This document shows positions 37,201-49,625 of a stretch of 64,000 nt of DNA, piece after piece; position 1 is the first letter of the stretch, and each line of letters opens with the position of its first letter. A program made the position numbers and the translations under genes. The notes below the pieces were generated by a model that worked only from the letters and a program-made list of their open reading frames with translations, had not been told where the DNA came from and did not search any database. Location of the stretch: assembly GCA_038501625.1 (NCBI GenBank), contig JAZAYU010000003.1:5904796-5968795 (forward strand), read 5' to 3'. This DNA comes from Corbicula japonica (lineage: Eukaryota; Mollusca; Bivalvia; Venerida; Cyrenidae).

Positions 37201-38939
37201 TATTTTAGAGCATTCAGTCCCCAATGTATTGTAAATGCAAACAATCAATGGCAACTTTAGTGAAAGTGAGTGTGATAAATCCTTATTTACGATTCTCTGT
37301 ACATTTGCCCAGTTTAGTGATTTCCATTCTAGAAAACAAAGAGGCCAATGTTGATTCTTTCTCAATATTTTAGCGCTTAAGGTACTGTGTTATCACTGCC
37401 TGTCACAAAGGTTTAATAATTGCTTATTAGTAGTGGGTTTGTGTGCAAGGTTTAATATTTGCTTATTAGTAGTGCGATTGTGCGAAATTACCATTAATTA
37501 TTGTTAGAGTCTTAACCCTTTCCTCCATATATACGCATTTTAATGCATGTGCGACTAGTGTAGATCCAGATCAGCGTCTAAACAGGATCCCCACTGGTCA
37601 CATTTTGGTCAGAAATAACCATATCAAATCAAAAGCGAACAGTGCAGATCCTGATCAGATGGCACAGATGAACCGGCTGATCTGGATCTGCACTGTTCGC
37701 CCACGCAATAAAGGTATGTTTATGGAGGAAAGGGTTAATAGAATACTTAAGTTATGCAAATTTACGCCCCTAGGATACATCATTTGCAGATTTAACACTG
37801 AATTTCAGCCCCACAAAATTAAATGATACTACAGTATGTTTATTCAAGTTTTAATTATACTAAGTAGTCTAAACTGATTTTAAATAATAGTATTAATTTT
37901 ATTGCATAGTTACCGAACCCGAGATGAGATTCAGGACGTCAGAGAGAAAAGAGATCCTATAATTAGCTTCAAGAATAAACTCATAGATTCTGAATTAGCT
38001 ACAGCTGATGAACTGAAAGTGAGTATACAAAACAATGTGTGTTTTTTTCATAAGCTTTTATGTAACCTGTGTGTTCATTATATTAAAACATGAAATAGAA
38101 GATGTAGTAAGGGCTGGAGTGCTGTGCTTTCATTAAGTAACCAATGGCTAACTACACTGTAAGTGTATAAGACGAGAGAGGAAATTGGCTCTAAAAGAGA
38201 CGAGACTCAAAGATAAAAGCAGTTCCATGAATGATAACTTTGTCAGACAACTGAAGATGGCAATTAATTGGTTGATATTCCTAGGATATAATTTTTATTT
38301 AATTTTTATTTTTATTTTTTTTTTGGGGGGGGGGTTAAGATGTAAAACCAGACAGAACTTTATTGCATATTTCATTCCTGTTATCAACTGACAGACACAC
38401 ACATTTACATTTCAGAGGTCCTTTACACAGATCTCAATTTTATTTGACTTTAACACTGATTTCCATCACAATTGACCTTGATACTGATTTCCATCACGAT
38501 ACTGATTTCCATCACAATTGACCTTGACGCTGATTTCTATGACAATTGGCCTTGACATTTATTCCCATCACAATTGATCTTGACACTGATTTCAATCACA
38601 TATGACCTTGACACTGATTTCCATCACATTTCACCTTGATACTGATTTCCATCACATTTCACCTTGATACTGATTTCCATCACATTGACCTTGACACTAA
38701 TTTTATCATTTAATAACCCTTGTCATTTGAATTCTAACAAAAGATAAAGAAAGTTGTTTTTATGCTTTTAGAAAATAGATCAGGATGTAAGGAAGCAAGT
38801 TGATGAAGCTGCTAGCAAAGCCAAATCGGACCCTGAATTACCTCTGGAGGAACTCTACAATTCTATTATAGTTGACCCACCAGCAGACATGAGAGTACGA
38901 GGCTGTGATGAAACCATCTGGGCCAAAACAGCATCATAA
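31145..38939 (+). CDS. PDHA1: Pyruvate dehydrogenase E1 alpha subunit, mitochondrial
   Basis: Secure exons: 32742-32801, 33284-33457, 34523-34649, 35244-35335, 36153-36401, 37043-37179, 37910-38018, 38772-38939. All are GT-AG, join in phase, and give 371 residues ending KTAS-stop. The product forms the alpha2-beta2 thiamine-diphosphate enzyme that decarboxylates pyruvate in the mitochondrial matrix. Landmarks: [28 protein letters not shown], the thiamine-diphosphate motif GDGAANQG...ENN in the fifth secure exon, and [20 protein letters not shown], which keeps both phospho-serine positions used by PDH kinases; the second serine codon spans an intron. The mature start should be near the ATEATF peptide. 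The targeting-peptide exon is uncertain: 31145-31252 (36 codons, good donor, correct phase) is only a candidate. AATAAA signals occur at 39106 and 39160. Confidence 0.95.
35540..35732. mobile_element. Double-hairpin foldback MITE A, left end missing
   Basis: Internal 'agtagatccagatcagatgg' and 'gtgtagatcctgatcaggca' with the right terminus 'gattaaagggttaa' are visible, but no left CCTTTCCTCC terminus. It lies in the PDHA1 intron before the exon at 36153, 170 bp from a second copy. Confidence 0.75.
35901..36140. mobile_element. Double-hairpin foldback MITE A adjoining a PDHA1 splice acceptor
   Basis: The left end TTAACCCTTTCCTCCATA and right end 'tatggaggaaatggtt' are clear. Both internal hairpins are well preserved, with 'ctggtcgc' and 'gttcgccc' at the inner shoulders. 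The right terminus lies only about 12 bases before the acceptor of the exon at 36153. A reading frame runs open from inside the element into the exon, giving a spurious 184-codon frame. Confidence 0.9.
37512..37737. mobile_element. Double-hairpin foldback MITE A, well preserved
   Basis: The termini TTAACCCTTTCCTCCATA and 'tatggaggaaagggttaa' are near-perfect inverses. The left internal hairpin is shortened relative to the 35901 copy. It lies in the PDHA1 intron between the exons at 37043 and 37910. Confidence 0.9.
38443..38707. repeat. Minisatellite, unit about 29 bp
   Basis: About nine units of 'ttgacactgatttccatcac' plus 'aattgacc', with variants, in the last intron of PDHA1 about 65 bp before the final exon. 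Unit length varies because some copies lose the 'aattgacc' part. Confidence 0.9.
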
Positions 38940-39105
38940 TGTTACCATGGAGATTATGTTATCTAGTAATTTAAAACCCCATATTGTAAAAGTGCTCCAC
39001 TTTAATATTTAGTTGTACAAGCTCTCAAAAAGACAGGTTATAACTGTGTGATGAAAGTAGTGATTTATGTGTCATATTAATCATTGGTCATACATGTTTC
39101 TGATA

Positions 39106-39165
39106 AATAAATGGAAAACGTTGTGCAAATTGATCTTCACCATTCAGGAAGTATGGAGAAATAAA
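39106..39165 (+). terminator. PDHA1: Candidate polyadenylation signals of PDHA1
   Basis: AATAAA occurs at 39106-39111 and 39160-39165, 167 and 221 bases after the stop codon. Either could serve; cleavage sites are not visible from sequence alone. Confidence 0.5.
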
Positions 39166-40438
39166 CCTGTTTCATTGTCTTAGTGCTTACCTAATAAATG
39201 TATGCAGGTGATTCCAGTATTTAAATTTGGTTCAAATTGAGCAGTGTTTGGCATATCAGAACTTAAATATATCATAGACATTGTAAACTTTGGTTAGTCT
39301 TGGTCTAAACAGGTGCTGCATGGAGATGGTTATACAATTCAGGGCAAAATTCATATTAACAGCCAAATGGTCGAGATACTATTTCATCGCCTTCACGGTA
39401 AATTTTGAAATGTGTATGTCATAAATGGACGAAGCATGCTAGATAAATGTGCAAAATTGCAGACAAACTGTGAAAGCATTTATTTTCTTAGGCATTAAAA
39501 TTTTGTGTTTTTCAATAAAAAGGCTTTTTCCTGGGTTCTTAAATTTGTGCTTTTTCATTTTCCAGAATTAGTTTAATTTAATGTAATATTATATTTCATT
39601 GTGGCTTTAAATTCATGGTTTGGTTTGTTCATGAAATACGTTATTAACCCTCAAAATCAATGATTTCACAGTAGGCCTACACATTTGTTATTATTAAATA
39701 CAGGTATGATTTGAATACTTGGTACATGCACTACATGTACAAGTTTGTAAGACAAATATATGAAGCAGAATTAGTTGTACATGTTCTGGTTTATGTGTGA
39801 GAGTTTTTTTAGAAAGTTTGTTAGTGATAAATGTTATAGCCAACTTTGAGTTACAGCTGGGTTGTTGCTCTAAATAGGATATCATAGACTAAGGTTCTTG
39901 AACGAAACATATGTGAAATGTGATTATAATGTGATTATAAACAGAACTTACTTCAACTTGACAAGCACTTTGTTAAGTTTACTTTGAGGTCTAATGATAT
40001 GTTTACAGTGATAAAAGCTTTTTGTCATTCAATGTAGCTTAAACATTTGTTTGAAACATATAAACTTCATATTGTATTGAATAGAGAAAAATGTAAAATC
40101 ATCAAATTGTGCATTAATTGATAATTTAAAATCAGTGTTTTTGTAATTTGCTTATAAAGAAAAAGACTTTATGAAGATGTTAAAATGAATTACCAGGTTT
40201 AGACTCCTATAAAAAAGAATCTCAGTTTAAAGTAATTGTCTTTGAAAATCACTACCCTGCATTGTTACTCTCTATCATTTAGATTATTTTGTATGGTCTG
40301 TCATTAACATACATAAACATGTAGTACTGAGGTATATATGCATGATGTCAAAATGTCTTGTGGATCTTCATCTATCATGGATCGAATTGTCCGAGGTAGT
40401 GAAATTAATGTGTGTATGAAAATAAGGATCTTGTGTGG

Positions 40439-40592
40439 CCTGGGCCCAAGATCATAAAACTAAATCAGGAGATCAGTCTCAAATCTCAAGGATCTGATTG
40501 GCTGAAATGGTGACTGGTCGCCATTTCAGCCAATCAGATGCTTGAGATTTGAGACTGATCTCCAAACTTAGTTTTATGATCTTGGGCCCTGG
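40439..40592. mobile_element. Foldback MITE B, near-perfect palindrome
   Basis: The outer ends GGGCCCAAGATCATAAAAC and its inverse are intact, and the centre is GGTGACTGGTCGCC. This copy, with 62877, defines the outer GGGCCCAAGAT terminus, which other copies show only partly. Confidence 0.9.
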
Positions 40593-41191
40593 GTTTTTTG
40601 TTTGGGTTTTTGTAAGGTTATCACAGATTTCCAAACTAAAACATGGAACAAATAGAAAACATCCAATTATAATTTCTGTAAGGCTGAAAATGTCTTGTAC
40701 GTTTCATAGTGCTTTTAGATATACTTTTGTTCAGTGATGTACATGACTGAATTTGAACTGAATAAACAATGTTTTAAACTGTTTGAGTTATTCTGATGCT
40801 TTGGACCAAAATTGCAACTTCCAATTTGATTGGTTGAAACCAAGATCAGTGTCCAAACTGACCAATCAAAGCCTGAATTTCAAAACTAGTGACAAATCAC
40901 TAATTGGGTAAAGCTTTTGACAGAGATAATACTGTCCATAGCCATCTTCTTCATGGTTTTCCTGTATTCACCTTTGATGTAAGTATATGGAAATACAACT
41001 ACTCGGACAATTGCTTCTTTGTACAGATCATGATTAATGTGGACAGAAAACTGAATAGAAAAAAGATTTGTAGGCTTTCTTTCATTGGTTACAGCGAATT
41101 AGAGATATTTCTCAGTCAAATATGATATAATCCATGTGTCTTGGCTAATCTTTAAAATACGAATAACTGAGTAATATAAGTAAGTAATATA

Positions 41192-42411
41192 CACTAGTCA
41201 AAAGTTCTAAGTGCACACTTGATAAATGTTATTTTTTCCAATAATTTGATTGAATCTTTCAAAATAGTGTAAATTACAATGAAGAAGAATCAATATTCTA
41301 TTAAAAAAACACCAAAAATTTTAAGTCTGCTTAATCAGATTAAAAAATAATAATATTTTAGCTCACTTGTACTCCGAGAGCAATTCTCAAGTTAATTATC
41401 ATTGCATCGGCTTTCATTTGTGATCGTTTTCTCATCTCTGTATAATTTAAATTTCATGCAAATTTAAAGAAAATACTGTAGTTTGCCATTCCATTGCACT
41501 GAAATACTTTTCTGTATTTTTATAATGGTCTGCTGGGCACGACGAGCCAACACACTCAACTCTACTTTATCCAGAACGTTTTTACAGGATTTCAAGGAGA
41601 AATTTCCATTTTTTGTACAATGTTTTGTGCCAAAAGTTTTTGTAATCGTCTAGCAGTTTGGGATGATACAATTCTCTATGATAGATGTGAACCAGCCTTT
41701 CCAAACAAAAGAATATATTCATTTCGATAAAATTGACCAGTTTTCGGACACGCTTTTTGTCCAAATAAGCGTCATTTTCGAATAATTCGATTTTGAATTT
41801 TATTGAATTTCTATAAATTTTAGTTTTAAATTTTTATTTATTGGACACTTATCCAACAAATGTTGCACTAATATTTTCGTCTTTACGTCGTTTTACGTAA
41901 ATATTTAATGACGTAATTGAGTAACATCAGCGTTCAACGTAAACAACGTAATCAATCTAGAAAATAATATCGTTTGATTTTCTTCTTAAATTAATAAAAT
42001 ATACAAAAATAAGGTATGTCTTTTGCATTTACGAAAAGCGTCAAGATTTTTTACAACAAATTTGAAGTTGTGCCTGTAAAAAGAATTTTGACGGCAATGT
42101 CGTTGTCTGCTGACGTCAACCGTTCCATGTTTACAATTTGTTGATGTGTTTTTCGTGTTTGTCTGGAGTCGATGAACATGTGAAAAACGGAAACGATTGT
42201 AAAAAAATTAATTTCGCTTGCCGCACGGGAATAATGCATAAATAGCGTATGCCGACGTGGATGACGTAAAACGTAATACATATGCATGGTTTTCAAAAAT
42301 TGTTATTGTTTGATCATTATTAACATAAAGTCAAACTTTCATTAAATTTGAATAAGTTTACTCGAAGATATTCAAAATTAAAAAGTGTGCACTTAGAACT
42401 TTTGACCAGTG
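41192..42411. mobile_element. Tc1/mariner-like element with decayed interior
   Basis: The 1220-bp element has 29-bp inverted ends beginning CACTAGTCAAAAGTTCTAAG (left) and CACTGGTCAAAAGTTCTAAG (right), flanked by TA. The length is typical of an autonomous Tc1/mariner element. On the minus strand an open frame (41764-41582) and a following stretch VLDKVELSVLARRAQQTI are visible, but I could not identify the DDE catalytic blocks. It is therefore either a dead transposase gene or an element with unrelated filler. Intergenic. Confidence 0.7.
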
Positions 42412-42734
42412 TAAATATTTTTTTTTTGTACAGTTAAAGAAGTGCAACTAATGTATCCCGAAAGCTACATTTAGAAACACTATGTAAAGAGAAATGATGA
42501 TCAAGTTTGTACTTTGATTGTTCTAAAAAGGCATAAAAATAATGGAGAATCCAAGAGCGTATCAAAGACTGCACAGAGTCAATGGCAAAACTTTTTACCA
42601 CTAAACGTTGCAGCCAGGTTTTAGGGTGTATATAGAAAGGAAAATCCACTTGTCTCCTGTCAGAAAAACAACTAGAATATTATACATTTTTCAAACTCAA
42701 AAAAGGATATCACAAACAACAAAGTAAAAAGAGG

Positions 42735-43060
42735 TAACCTGAGGGTGACCCGTCTTGGTAAATCACATGCCACTGGAGTTTCAAACCTGGTTCTTTGGTG
42801 CATCAACTTCATTTTTGCCTCGTCAGGTTCCCATTAACAAACATACAATGATACAACTGACCTTGGTGAATTAATTCCAAAAGACCACTTACTCGACAAT
42901 GTTGCATGGAAAAGCGTTCAAAAGTAATTAGCTTATGGCACCATCAACCTAAACGGATATGCACTCGATGTCCGTATAGAGCACAGAGCACATGGAGTTA
43001 AGTCAGCAGGAATACAAGATACTAATTAAGCTTCTATACGTTCTCTTTGAGAACCTTCAT
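42735..43060. repeat. Dispersed repeat C, degenerate copy
   Basis: Shares 'cttggtgaattaattccaa', 'actcgacaatgttgcatg' and a downstream block 'gagcacagagcacatgg' with other copies. The downstream block also matches positions 60-200 of the window ('gaccagagcatctggagt', 'ccttcataaact'). Confidence 0.6.
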
Positions 43061-44087
43061 AAACTTATACTACAGCCACTATCAGGGAAGATAACCTCGA
43101 TGTATTTCATAATCAAAATATTTAAAGAAAAGAGCAAAATTAAACAATTCTAACAAGGCTCTCCACCAAAAAAATACCCATATGTTAGTATACGACATTA
43201 ATCACGCCTCATGCCTCATAAGATGCAATTATTTCAAATTAAACCAGAAATTGTTTTATAAGGTAAAGATGTTTACAAACCGGACATGTAACAAAGGCTT
43301 ACAGTTTCTTTAATTCAGACATTAGAACGCAATAAAGATATTAAGCATTACACGTTGCACGATGCTAGTCTTGGCACTTTTTTATTCAATTGGTTGTTGA
43401 TATCAACTTGGTCACTTCTAAAAGAAATCCAGAATAGTTAGGAGCGATTATTCAATTTAATAAATGTATTAAATTATGCATGTCGTGCTGTTTATTTTCT
43501 TATGATAGCTTACCTGCAATACTCCGTTTTATTTATTTATGAGTTGTGCATAAATCAAAATTGACGTTCATTGCCACCAACAGAAAAGAAAAAAGTCCAT
43601 TAATATTAAGTCATTTGGTGGAAACTGATGCTAGTTACGAATGAGAATTTGAAAATACAGTATCTTAACTTTCCGCGCCATGCAAAACTCGATAACCACA
43701 TGCAATTTTGTGTTTGTTCGGAAATTAAAATAATGCAGTAGACTAGCCTTCAGGCTACTTTACTTAATTACATTGAGGGCGGTTTGGTAAAATAATCGCA
43801 GCGTAATACGATGGAGTTCTTAAAAAGTCAGCAAGGTTGCTGGCGGAGCAAAATTCTGACTTAGTAAGTATAAATACATGCATATAAAACGACGTTCAAT
43901 GCCTATATCAGGATCAAGCCATGTAGCAGAAAATTAATTGTTCAAGTACTTGTTTATCGTGATTATCGGCGTAGTTTAAAAGCTGATCTACAAACAGAAG
44001 AAAAGGTGGTACAACAATATCGAGTAGGTGCTTGGGGCTGGAGATAATTCACCACGGCAACCCGTAAATGTGTTTTTATCTGAGAAC

Positions 44088-44170
44088 CTGGCTGAAATGA
44101 TCGCCATTTCAGCCAATCAGATTCTTGAGATTTGAGACTTGTTTCCATGCTCAGTTTTATAACCTTGGGC
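44088..44170. mobile_element. Foldback MITE B, right half only
   Basis: Begins at the element centre ('gaaatgatcgccatttcagc') and continues to the right terminus 'ttttataaccttgggcac'. The left arm is absent, by deletion or hairpin loss. Confidence 0.75.
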
Positions 44171-44631
44171 ACCTGACTTGACAAGTGTGATGATGATTCA
44201 CCCTAGAACCTGGTTTTAACCTTAAGTCAAATCTGTTTTCCACTGGCCGTTTCAATAGGTTTCCCTTCATGTTATGTTAATTTTTTCCATGTTTATCATT
44301 TCCTGTTATTGATCATATTAAAAATGTATCCGCATGGAACGCCATAACTGCCTTCGTATGAGTAATGTGAATGTGCGCTTAATCATTATGTTCTGACCAA
44401 CGGTCTTAACGTGCAGTAGAAACATCTTTATGTCGAGTAGTTACTGCTGCCAATAATAACGTAACTACTGCACATAAAGATGATACTACTGCAAATTAAG
44501 ATCTTTTGACAGAATGTATGCGCACATTCACAATACTCATAAGAAGACAGTAATGGTGTTTCATATATCCGCCCTTGTCTTTGTAATATTTATCTGTGAA
44601 GGGAGGCAAATGGCTGTTCCAGATATTTAAT

Positions 44632-46022
44632 GGGAGCGAGACATTTCAACCCCTCGACATTTCAACCCATATTTAATTTGTAAAATCCAAGACTTTTCAA
44701 CCCCTCTGGTATTTCAACCCCCAAAATATGTAAGACAATTCAACCCCTCAAAATAAGGAAGACATTTCAACCCCTAAAAATAAAGACATTTCAACCCCTC
44801 TGTCTTAACTATTAATAAATCAATAGACCATGAAAATTTGAAATTTATTATATACGTATTACAATATTACATTACAATAATTATACAACAAGAAAACAGG
44901 TAAGTAAACTGATTAATAATTGAGTATGTACACAAACAAATAATCTAATGTTCACAAATATACATAACAATATGTGTGAATAATACACACATTAGACTCA
45001 GTGGTACTTTCTTGCCATTTCTTGCAGAATTTCTACACATTCTACCCCATTATGTCGCCGATCTTCTTCATAAATTCCTCGCACAAAATTTTATTATCAT
45101 CATACTCATCCCATAAGTCTATAATATCTTTGTCCATCTCGTTACATATCTCTTCTGTTCCTTCCGACACCCTCTCCCACTAGCTGGGTGTGAATTGTTA
45201 CCAGTTTAGCCTCTTGCGTGATCAAACCGACAATCATAGTTAAATAATTATTAAAAACACAGTTATCAAATTTTCACACCTTTCAGTATCGCTTTTTGAT
45301 CATTTGTTCTTTTATGATAATACACTCAACAATAACAATTACGGAGTCACAACAATTTTATGCTTTTATAACATAATTATTTTCAATAATTATTTCTCTA
45401 TCACAATCCACTCAGTCCAACCGCACATAGAACTTTAACTTGAACAATTCTTTCCTTTTTTTTTCGAATTCATCACTGTTTAAAAAAAATTATTTCTGGA
45501 CCCATGTACCAATGAAGAATAAATATTTGTATATGTGATTCCATTTAAGATACATTTAAAACGTATATTTGGTCTAAATTCTAATGATGAAGACAAATAA
45601 ATTATAGGAAACAAAGCGTCATAAAAAAATAAACATTTGCATCCAAATACATTTAAAAATGTCAGTGATTAATAAATGCTTTACATTCGGAATGGTTCAA
45701 AACCGCAGACATGTTAGCTTGTTGTGATCGTTGAGCGTCATGTTGTATGTAATACAAATCAGTAGGAGTTGAAATGCCTTTGTTTTGTTTATTTTAACCA
45801 GAGGGGTTGAAATGTCTTTAATAACAGGGGTTGAAATGTCTTCAAAGTTTATGGTTGACATATGAAAAGAGGGGTTGAAAAGACTTCATTTGAGGGGTTG
45901 AAATGTCCAATGGGATATGGGATGAAAAGACTTCATTTGAGGGGTTGAAATGTCGAGGGGTTGAAAAGTCTTCGTTTTAAAGAAAGGGTTGAAATGTCGA
46001 GTGGTTGAAATGTCCGACACCC
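44632..46022. mobile_element. TIR element with arrayed subterminal GGGGTTGAAATGTC motifs
   Basis: 1391 bp, flanked by the perfect 8-bp direct repeat TATTTAAT (44624-44631 and 46023-46030). The ends GGGAGCGAGACATTTCAACC and GGGTGTCGGACATTTCAACC are inverted over about 37 bp. Inward of each end the motif GACATTTCAACCCCT recurs at least six times, all facing inward. The interior is AT-rich; on minus (about 45172-45040) a 45-codon acidic frame (ICNEMDKDIIDLWDEYDDNK...) looks like a protein remnant. An 8-bp duplication fits hAT, P or Merlin elements; the terminus does not decide. Confidence 0.8.
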
Positions 46023-47020
46023 TATTTAATAGTTTTTACTTTGTTTTGTATTTAAACGTGTGTGTTTGAAGGTGACATTGTGTAAAAATAGATTTAGTTT
46101 AGTTTAAACATGTTTTATCTCCATTAAAATGAATATATTTATTACATATACAGTTTACAGTAATTGATGGAAAAAGTTCTAGCAACATGAGTGACTGCCT
46201 TCCCCTGATAAAAATAAGTGCACGAAATATATACTTAGTCATAGATATTCACTATAAATAAAATAAAAAATAAATATAAAACCTGAAAATTAACGGAAGG
46301 CAAACATTGTGCGACATTAGTGTCAAAGTGTAACCTTTGCACGTCTGAAGTAAACACGTAACTAGCTTTGCAGCTGAGCGGCTAAAGACAGGTTGAGACG
46401 ACAACGATTTATTTGAACATACTTCGTCAATATCTTTCAAAATGGGAGACAAAATGACAGGTAAACACATGTGACACATGTTTTTGTTCGAGTATACAAG
46501 TTTGAGTGAGCAAATAAACTGTTTATTCCCATATATCAACTAAGAATTACATATAGAACATATCAAATGCTGTGATCTATATTTAAAGTTAAAGATGTAT
46601 AAAAACTGGTGATGCAAATTTTGTGTAATGCATTTTCGCGACTTGCCTTCTAAAATTTATTTTGGAAATCAAAGAATTTATATTACTTCAAATCAAGTAA
46701 AGGGCATTTTTCCAAGGACCACTCAATAGTATAAGTGTAATACTCAAGGCAATGCAGACTCTGCAGTCATTCTGAATAAAAAAATGTTGTACGATGCTGT
46801 CCGGTCTTCCTGGGCATCTAACAGCCTAAGCATTATCGGCTATATTTTTACCGATCAATAATGGACAAATGTGTCATTACTGTTTGTCTGTTTTCAAAAA
46901 CCTTTCATGCATGTATTGACAAAAAATGTTTTTGTCATGACTCCTTAAATATTGGGAATTTATTAATGTTTACCCTTACCACCATGTTTTACCCAAGCAT
47001 TTAAATGTCTGGTCATCTTG
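46023..47020. other. Intergenic; nothing recognised
   Basis: AT-rich unique sequence between two TIR elements. A minus-strand open frame of 95 codons at 46252-46539 has no recognisable motif and is not called. Confidence 0.5.
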
Positions 47021-48445
47021 CAGGGTTTCCCCCAGGATTTCAGGAAGGGTCGTCGCAGCATAGACTAATTTTATCCATTTTGTCGCGCGATGCAACACGG
47101 TGTTTCATTTTCAGTCTTATGCATATATATTATTTTTGCTTCTCATTTAAATAAATAAATGAAAAAAATAAGTTTTGCTTTTATTCTTAAGGTGCTTTAT
47201 TCATTTAAAGCCTTTTAAATGACATACATGTTAATAATAAATGTGTATTCACACACACTGTTCTGTGGCTGCTGTAGGTTAAAAGATTTAGAACAAAGAT
47301 TCAAAAGTCGTAAATTAAATTCTTACACCAAAAAATTTTATGCTTTATGAAACACAAATCCTAATTATATTACAACAGCTGAAATTCCTCAGATCCGATC
47401 ATTTGTAATTAGATCTAATAACAATTAGAAATATCTATGAACACAAAAACTAAAATAAATGGAAATTACAATATAATGTGCTTATTTGTAATTATATAAA
47501 GATGTTTCAGGAAAAGTGAAAGCATTTTTTTTTTCAATAAAACATTTTTTGATGGAGGAAACTACAAAGTTGCACTTTTTATTACCTCCCTTTTTTCAAG
47601 ATCGGCAAAACTTGCACGAACCACGCTCTTTTTCCGTAATCGCCGTTTCTTCTCAAATACAGAACAAACGGACCGCGAATATCACCTTTTGCTTTTTTGA
47701 TTGCAATTAAAACTCGTATAATTTACTAATTATACCTACCCGTGCGAAATGATGCGCCATGCCTTGTCAATTAAAGAACAATAGGAACGCAAATAATAAC
47801 TCACGCTTTTTATATTAAAAAACTTCTATAATTTACATAAACTTTATGCGCCATGCTTTCTCTGATACATAAGCCCAACAAAAAAATTATCATACCATTG
47901 TCCCGTTTGCAAAACATGTAATAAAATCGATCATTTTAACCGCGCTATGTGTAGAAAGAACCGTAAACGGCTTCTGAAGGCGATCTGCTGTATGACGTCA
48001 TTTGTGTAAACTTTCGCTGCGGCATATGACAATATTGAATGTTAGCTGGATGTTACAGCGTATTTTGGATTGAAAATGTGTTTCAAGTGTTTCTCTTTTG
48101 TTCTGCGGATGTTATAAGATCAAACCGACGATGTTCTGAAAACGATGCCAGCGTCTAGGTTATTTTGTTTTCGATTTACTCGAAATGAAAATGGCTTTGT
48201 TGCTGTTGTTGAATTTCATTAGAGGCTTTGTTAACTCGCAAAGCTGATGACGCTGTCAATTATCGGCGCGATCAGCTGTCTCTTGTTTATTTAGAAGAGT
48301 TTTCATACTGATAATGCAATCAACAGGTACACAAGTCGCTGCGGGAGATAAGGCATGGCGGACAAATTATGGCATGTCGCAAATTGGGTCCTGAAATTAT
48401 GGCTTGTTGCATGCCACAAGCGAAAATAGCCTGGGGGAAACCCTG
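47021..48445. mobile_element. TIR transposon, CAGGGTTTCCCCCAGG ends
   Basis: 1425 bp with a perfect 16-bp inverted terminus and a 6-bp flanking duplication ATCTTG (47015-47020 and 48446-48451). The last 150 bp repeat 'aaattatggc' around 'gcatg' motifs. No transposase is intact. The terminus is hAT-like; the 6-bp duplication is shorter than the classical 8. Confidence 0.8.
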
Positions 48446-48466
48446 ATCTTGCGCTCCTGAGAGAAA

Positions 48467-48474
48467 TGACGTCA
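48467..48474. promoter_or_regulatory. CRE-like palindrome TGACGTCA
   Basis: A perfect CREB/ATF consensus site about 2 kb upstream of the first DDX18 exon recognised. A second copy at 47994-48001 is inside the adjacent transposon. Functional use is unproven. Confidence 0.25.
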
Positions 48475-49104
48475 CAGCAGTGAAATATTTTAAAAGATTA
48501 CGTGTCTCTGACGAACCATAAAATCTCCTATTGTTTTATATAAAGTTTTCTATAAATTTATATGACACAAGAAAAATGGCACTTTACGCTTCTGCAGGAA
48601 AAAAATCATGCGAGGATTATGCCCAAGGTTGAACATTGTTGACAGAATGGCGGGAACTGACGGAAATGTGGTCTTAATTCGCTAATGTTTGCAAATAAAA
48701 TGGAATTGTACGTTAAAATGGTATAAATTTGTTTCAAAATGTGTTTTATTGTTTATGTCTATCATGGGACACACATTTCTGGACTAGATGATGGAATAAG
48801 AATTATTTGCTAAAATGTATGGAAAATAGATCAGTGGTCGTGGTCATGAATAATTTTTTATGATGATGTTAATATCTTGGACAGGTATTTATTTTCAACA
48901 TGTTTACCTTTTAGATGTTCTAATTTAGGTCCAGAAGTAATCGTTTGTTGAGATATTTTTACAACGTGACCGTAAAAACACTTCCGGGCATGTCAGTAGA
49001 CCACTGCGCAAGATGACCAGACGCACAAGATTACTGGACACGACTGTACATATAATAATGGAAACAAAAAATATGATTAAAAAATTTTCAACAGCAACAT
49101 AGTA

Positions 49105-49625
49105 AAAATTTGGAACCCCTGCCTAAGGCAATAGAAAAAAATATTTTAGATTCTCATCCCCATCCGCCCCTGGCCAAAACCACCAGCCCCAAAAAAATTT
49201 ATTGGCAAAAAAAATCGGACTATATTCTGTTCAGGACAGAACAGGTTTTAGACCATCCCGGATATATAAAATGTTCATCATTTCAAAGTTTACCGAAGGT
49301 GAAAGTGTCACTATTAAAGACTGGTATGGCTTTTCAAGCAAGAATAGGCACCAACCTGCTACTTTGGTAAGTTGTTATCCTGATTTTTTGGAAGAAATTG
49401 AAAAGATGGACTAATATTCTACACCAAAGGTTCTGGTAACTATAAAATATGCCATTGTCTCAAAATTTTAAGTTAGTTTTTAATTCTGTTCTCAGGTATT
49501 TCATTAATAAAAAATAAAAATTAAAAAGTGTCCACCTGCCCCTTTTTTTTCCAAAATCCGGATGAGAATCTAATAATTTATTTTCTCTGGCCAACCATTC
49601 CTGGGTTGCCCTGGCACATGTTCCC
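49105..49625. mobile_element. Inverted-repeat element with an internal open frame
   Basis: The left arm 'ttttagattctcatcc' near 49144 is mirrored by 'ggatgagaatctaataa' near 49559, with outer 'gcctaaggcaatag'-like and 'ggccagagaaaata'-like blocks. Between them a plus-strand frame (about 49205-49414) reads IGLYSVQDRTGFRPSRIYKM, then KDWYGFSSKNRHQPATLV and CYPDFLEEIEKMD before a stop. The composition looks protein-like, but I do not recognise the family. Confidence 0.45.

Larger units (their letters stand above)
38940..41191. other. PDHA1 3' untranslated region and intergenic DNA
   Basis: The transcript probably ends shortly after one of the AATAAA signals at 39106-39111 or 39160-39165. Beyond that the sequence is AT-rich with one foldback element (40439-40592). 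A short inverted pair, 'caaattccaatttgattggt' class, lies at about 40815-40870. No further gene is seen. Confidence 0.6.
42412..44631. other. Intergenic with dispersed repeats
   Basis: Contains repeat C (42735-43060) and a half copy of foldback B (44088-44170). No gene, RNA or paired-end element was otherwise found. Confidence 0.5.

Noticed and set aside
48650..48688. ATG frame MAGTDGN as first exon of DDX18
   Set aside because: It lacks a convincing donor in a phase that joins the Lys-rich exon at 50474; there was no way to decide without cDNA.
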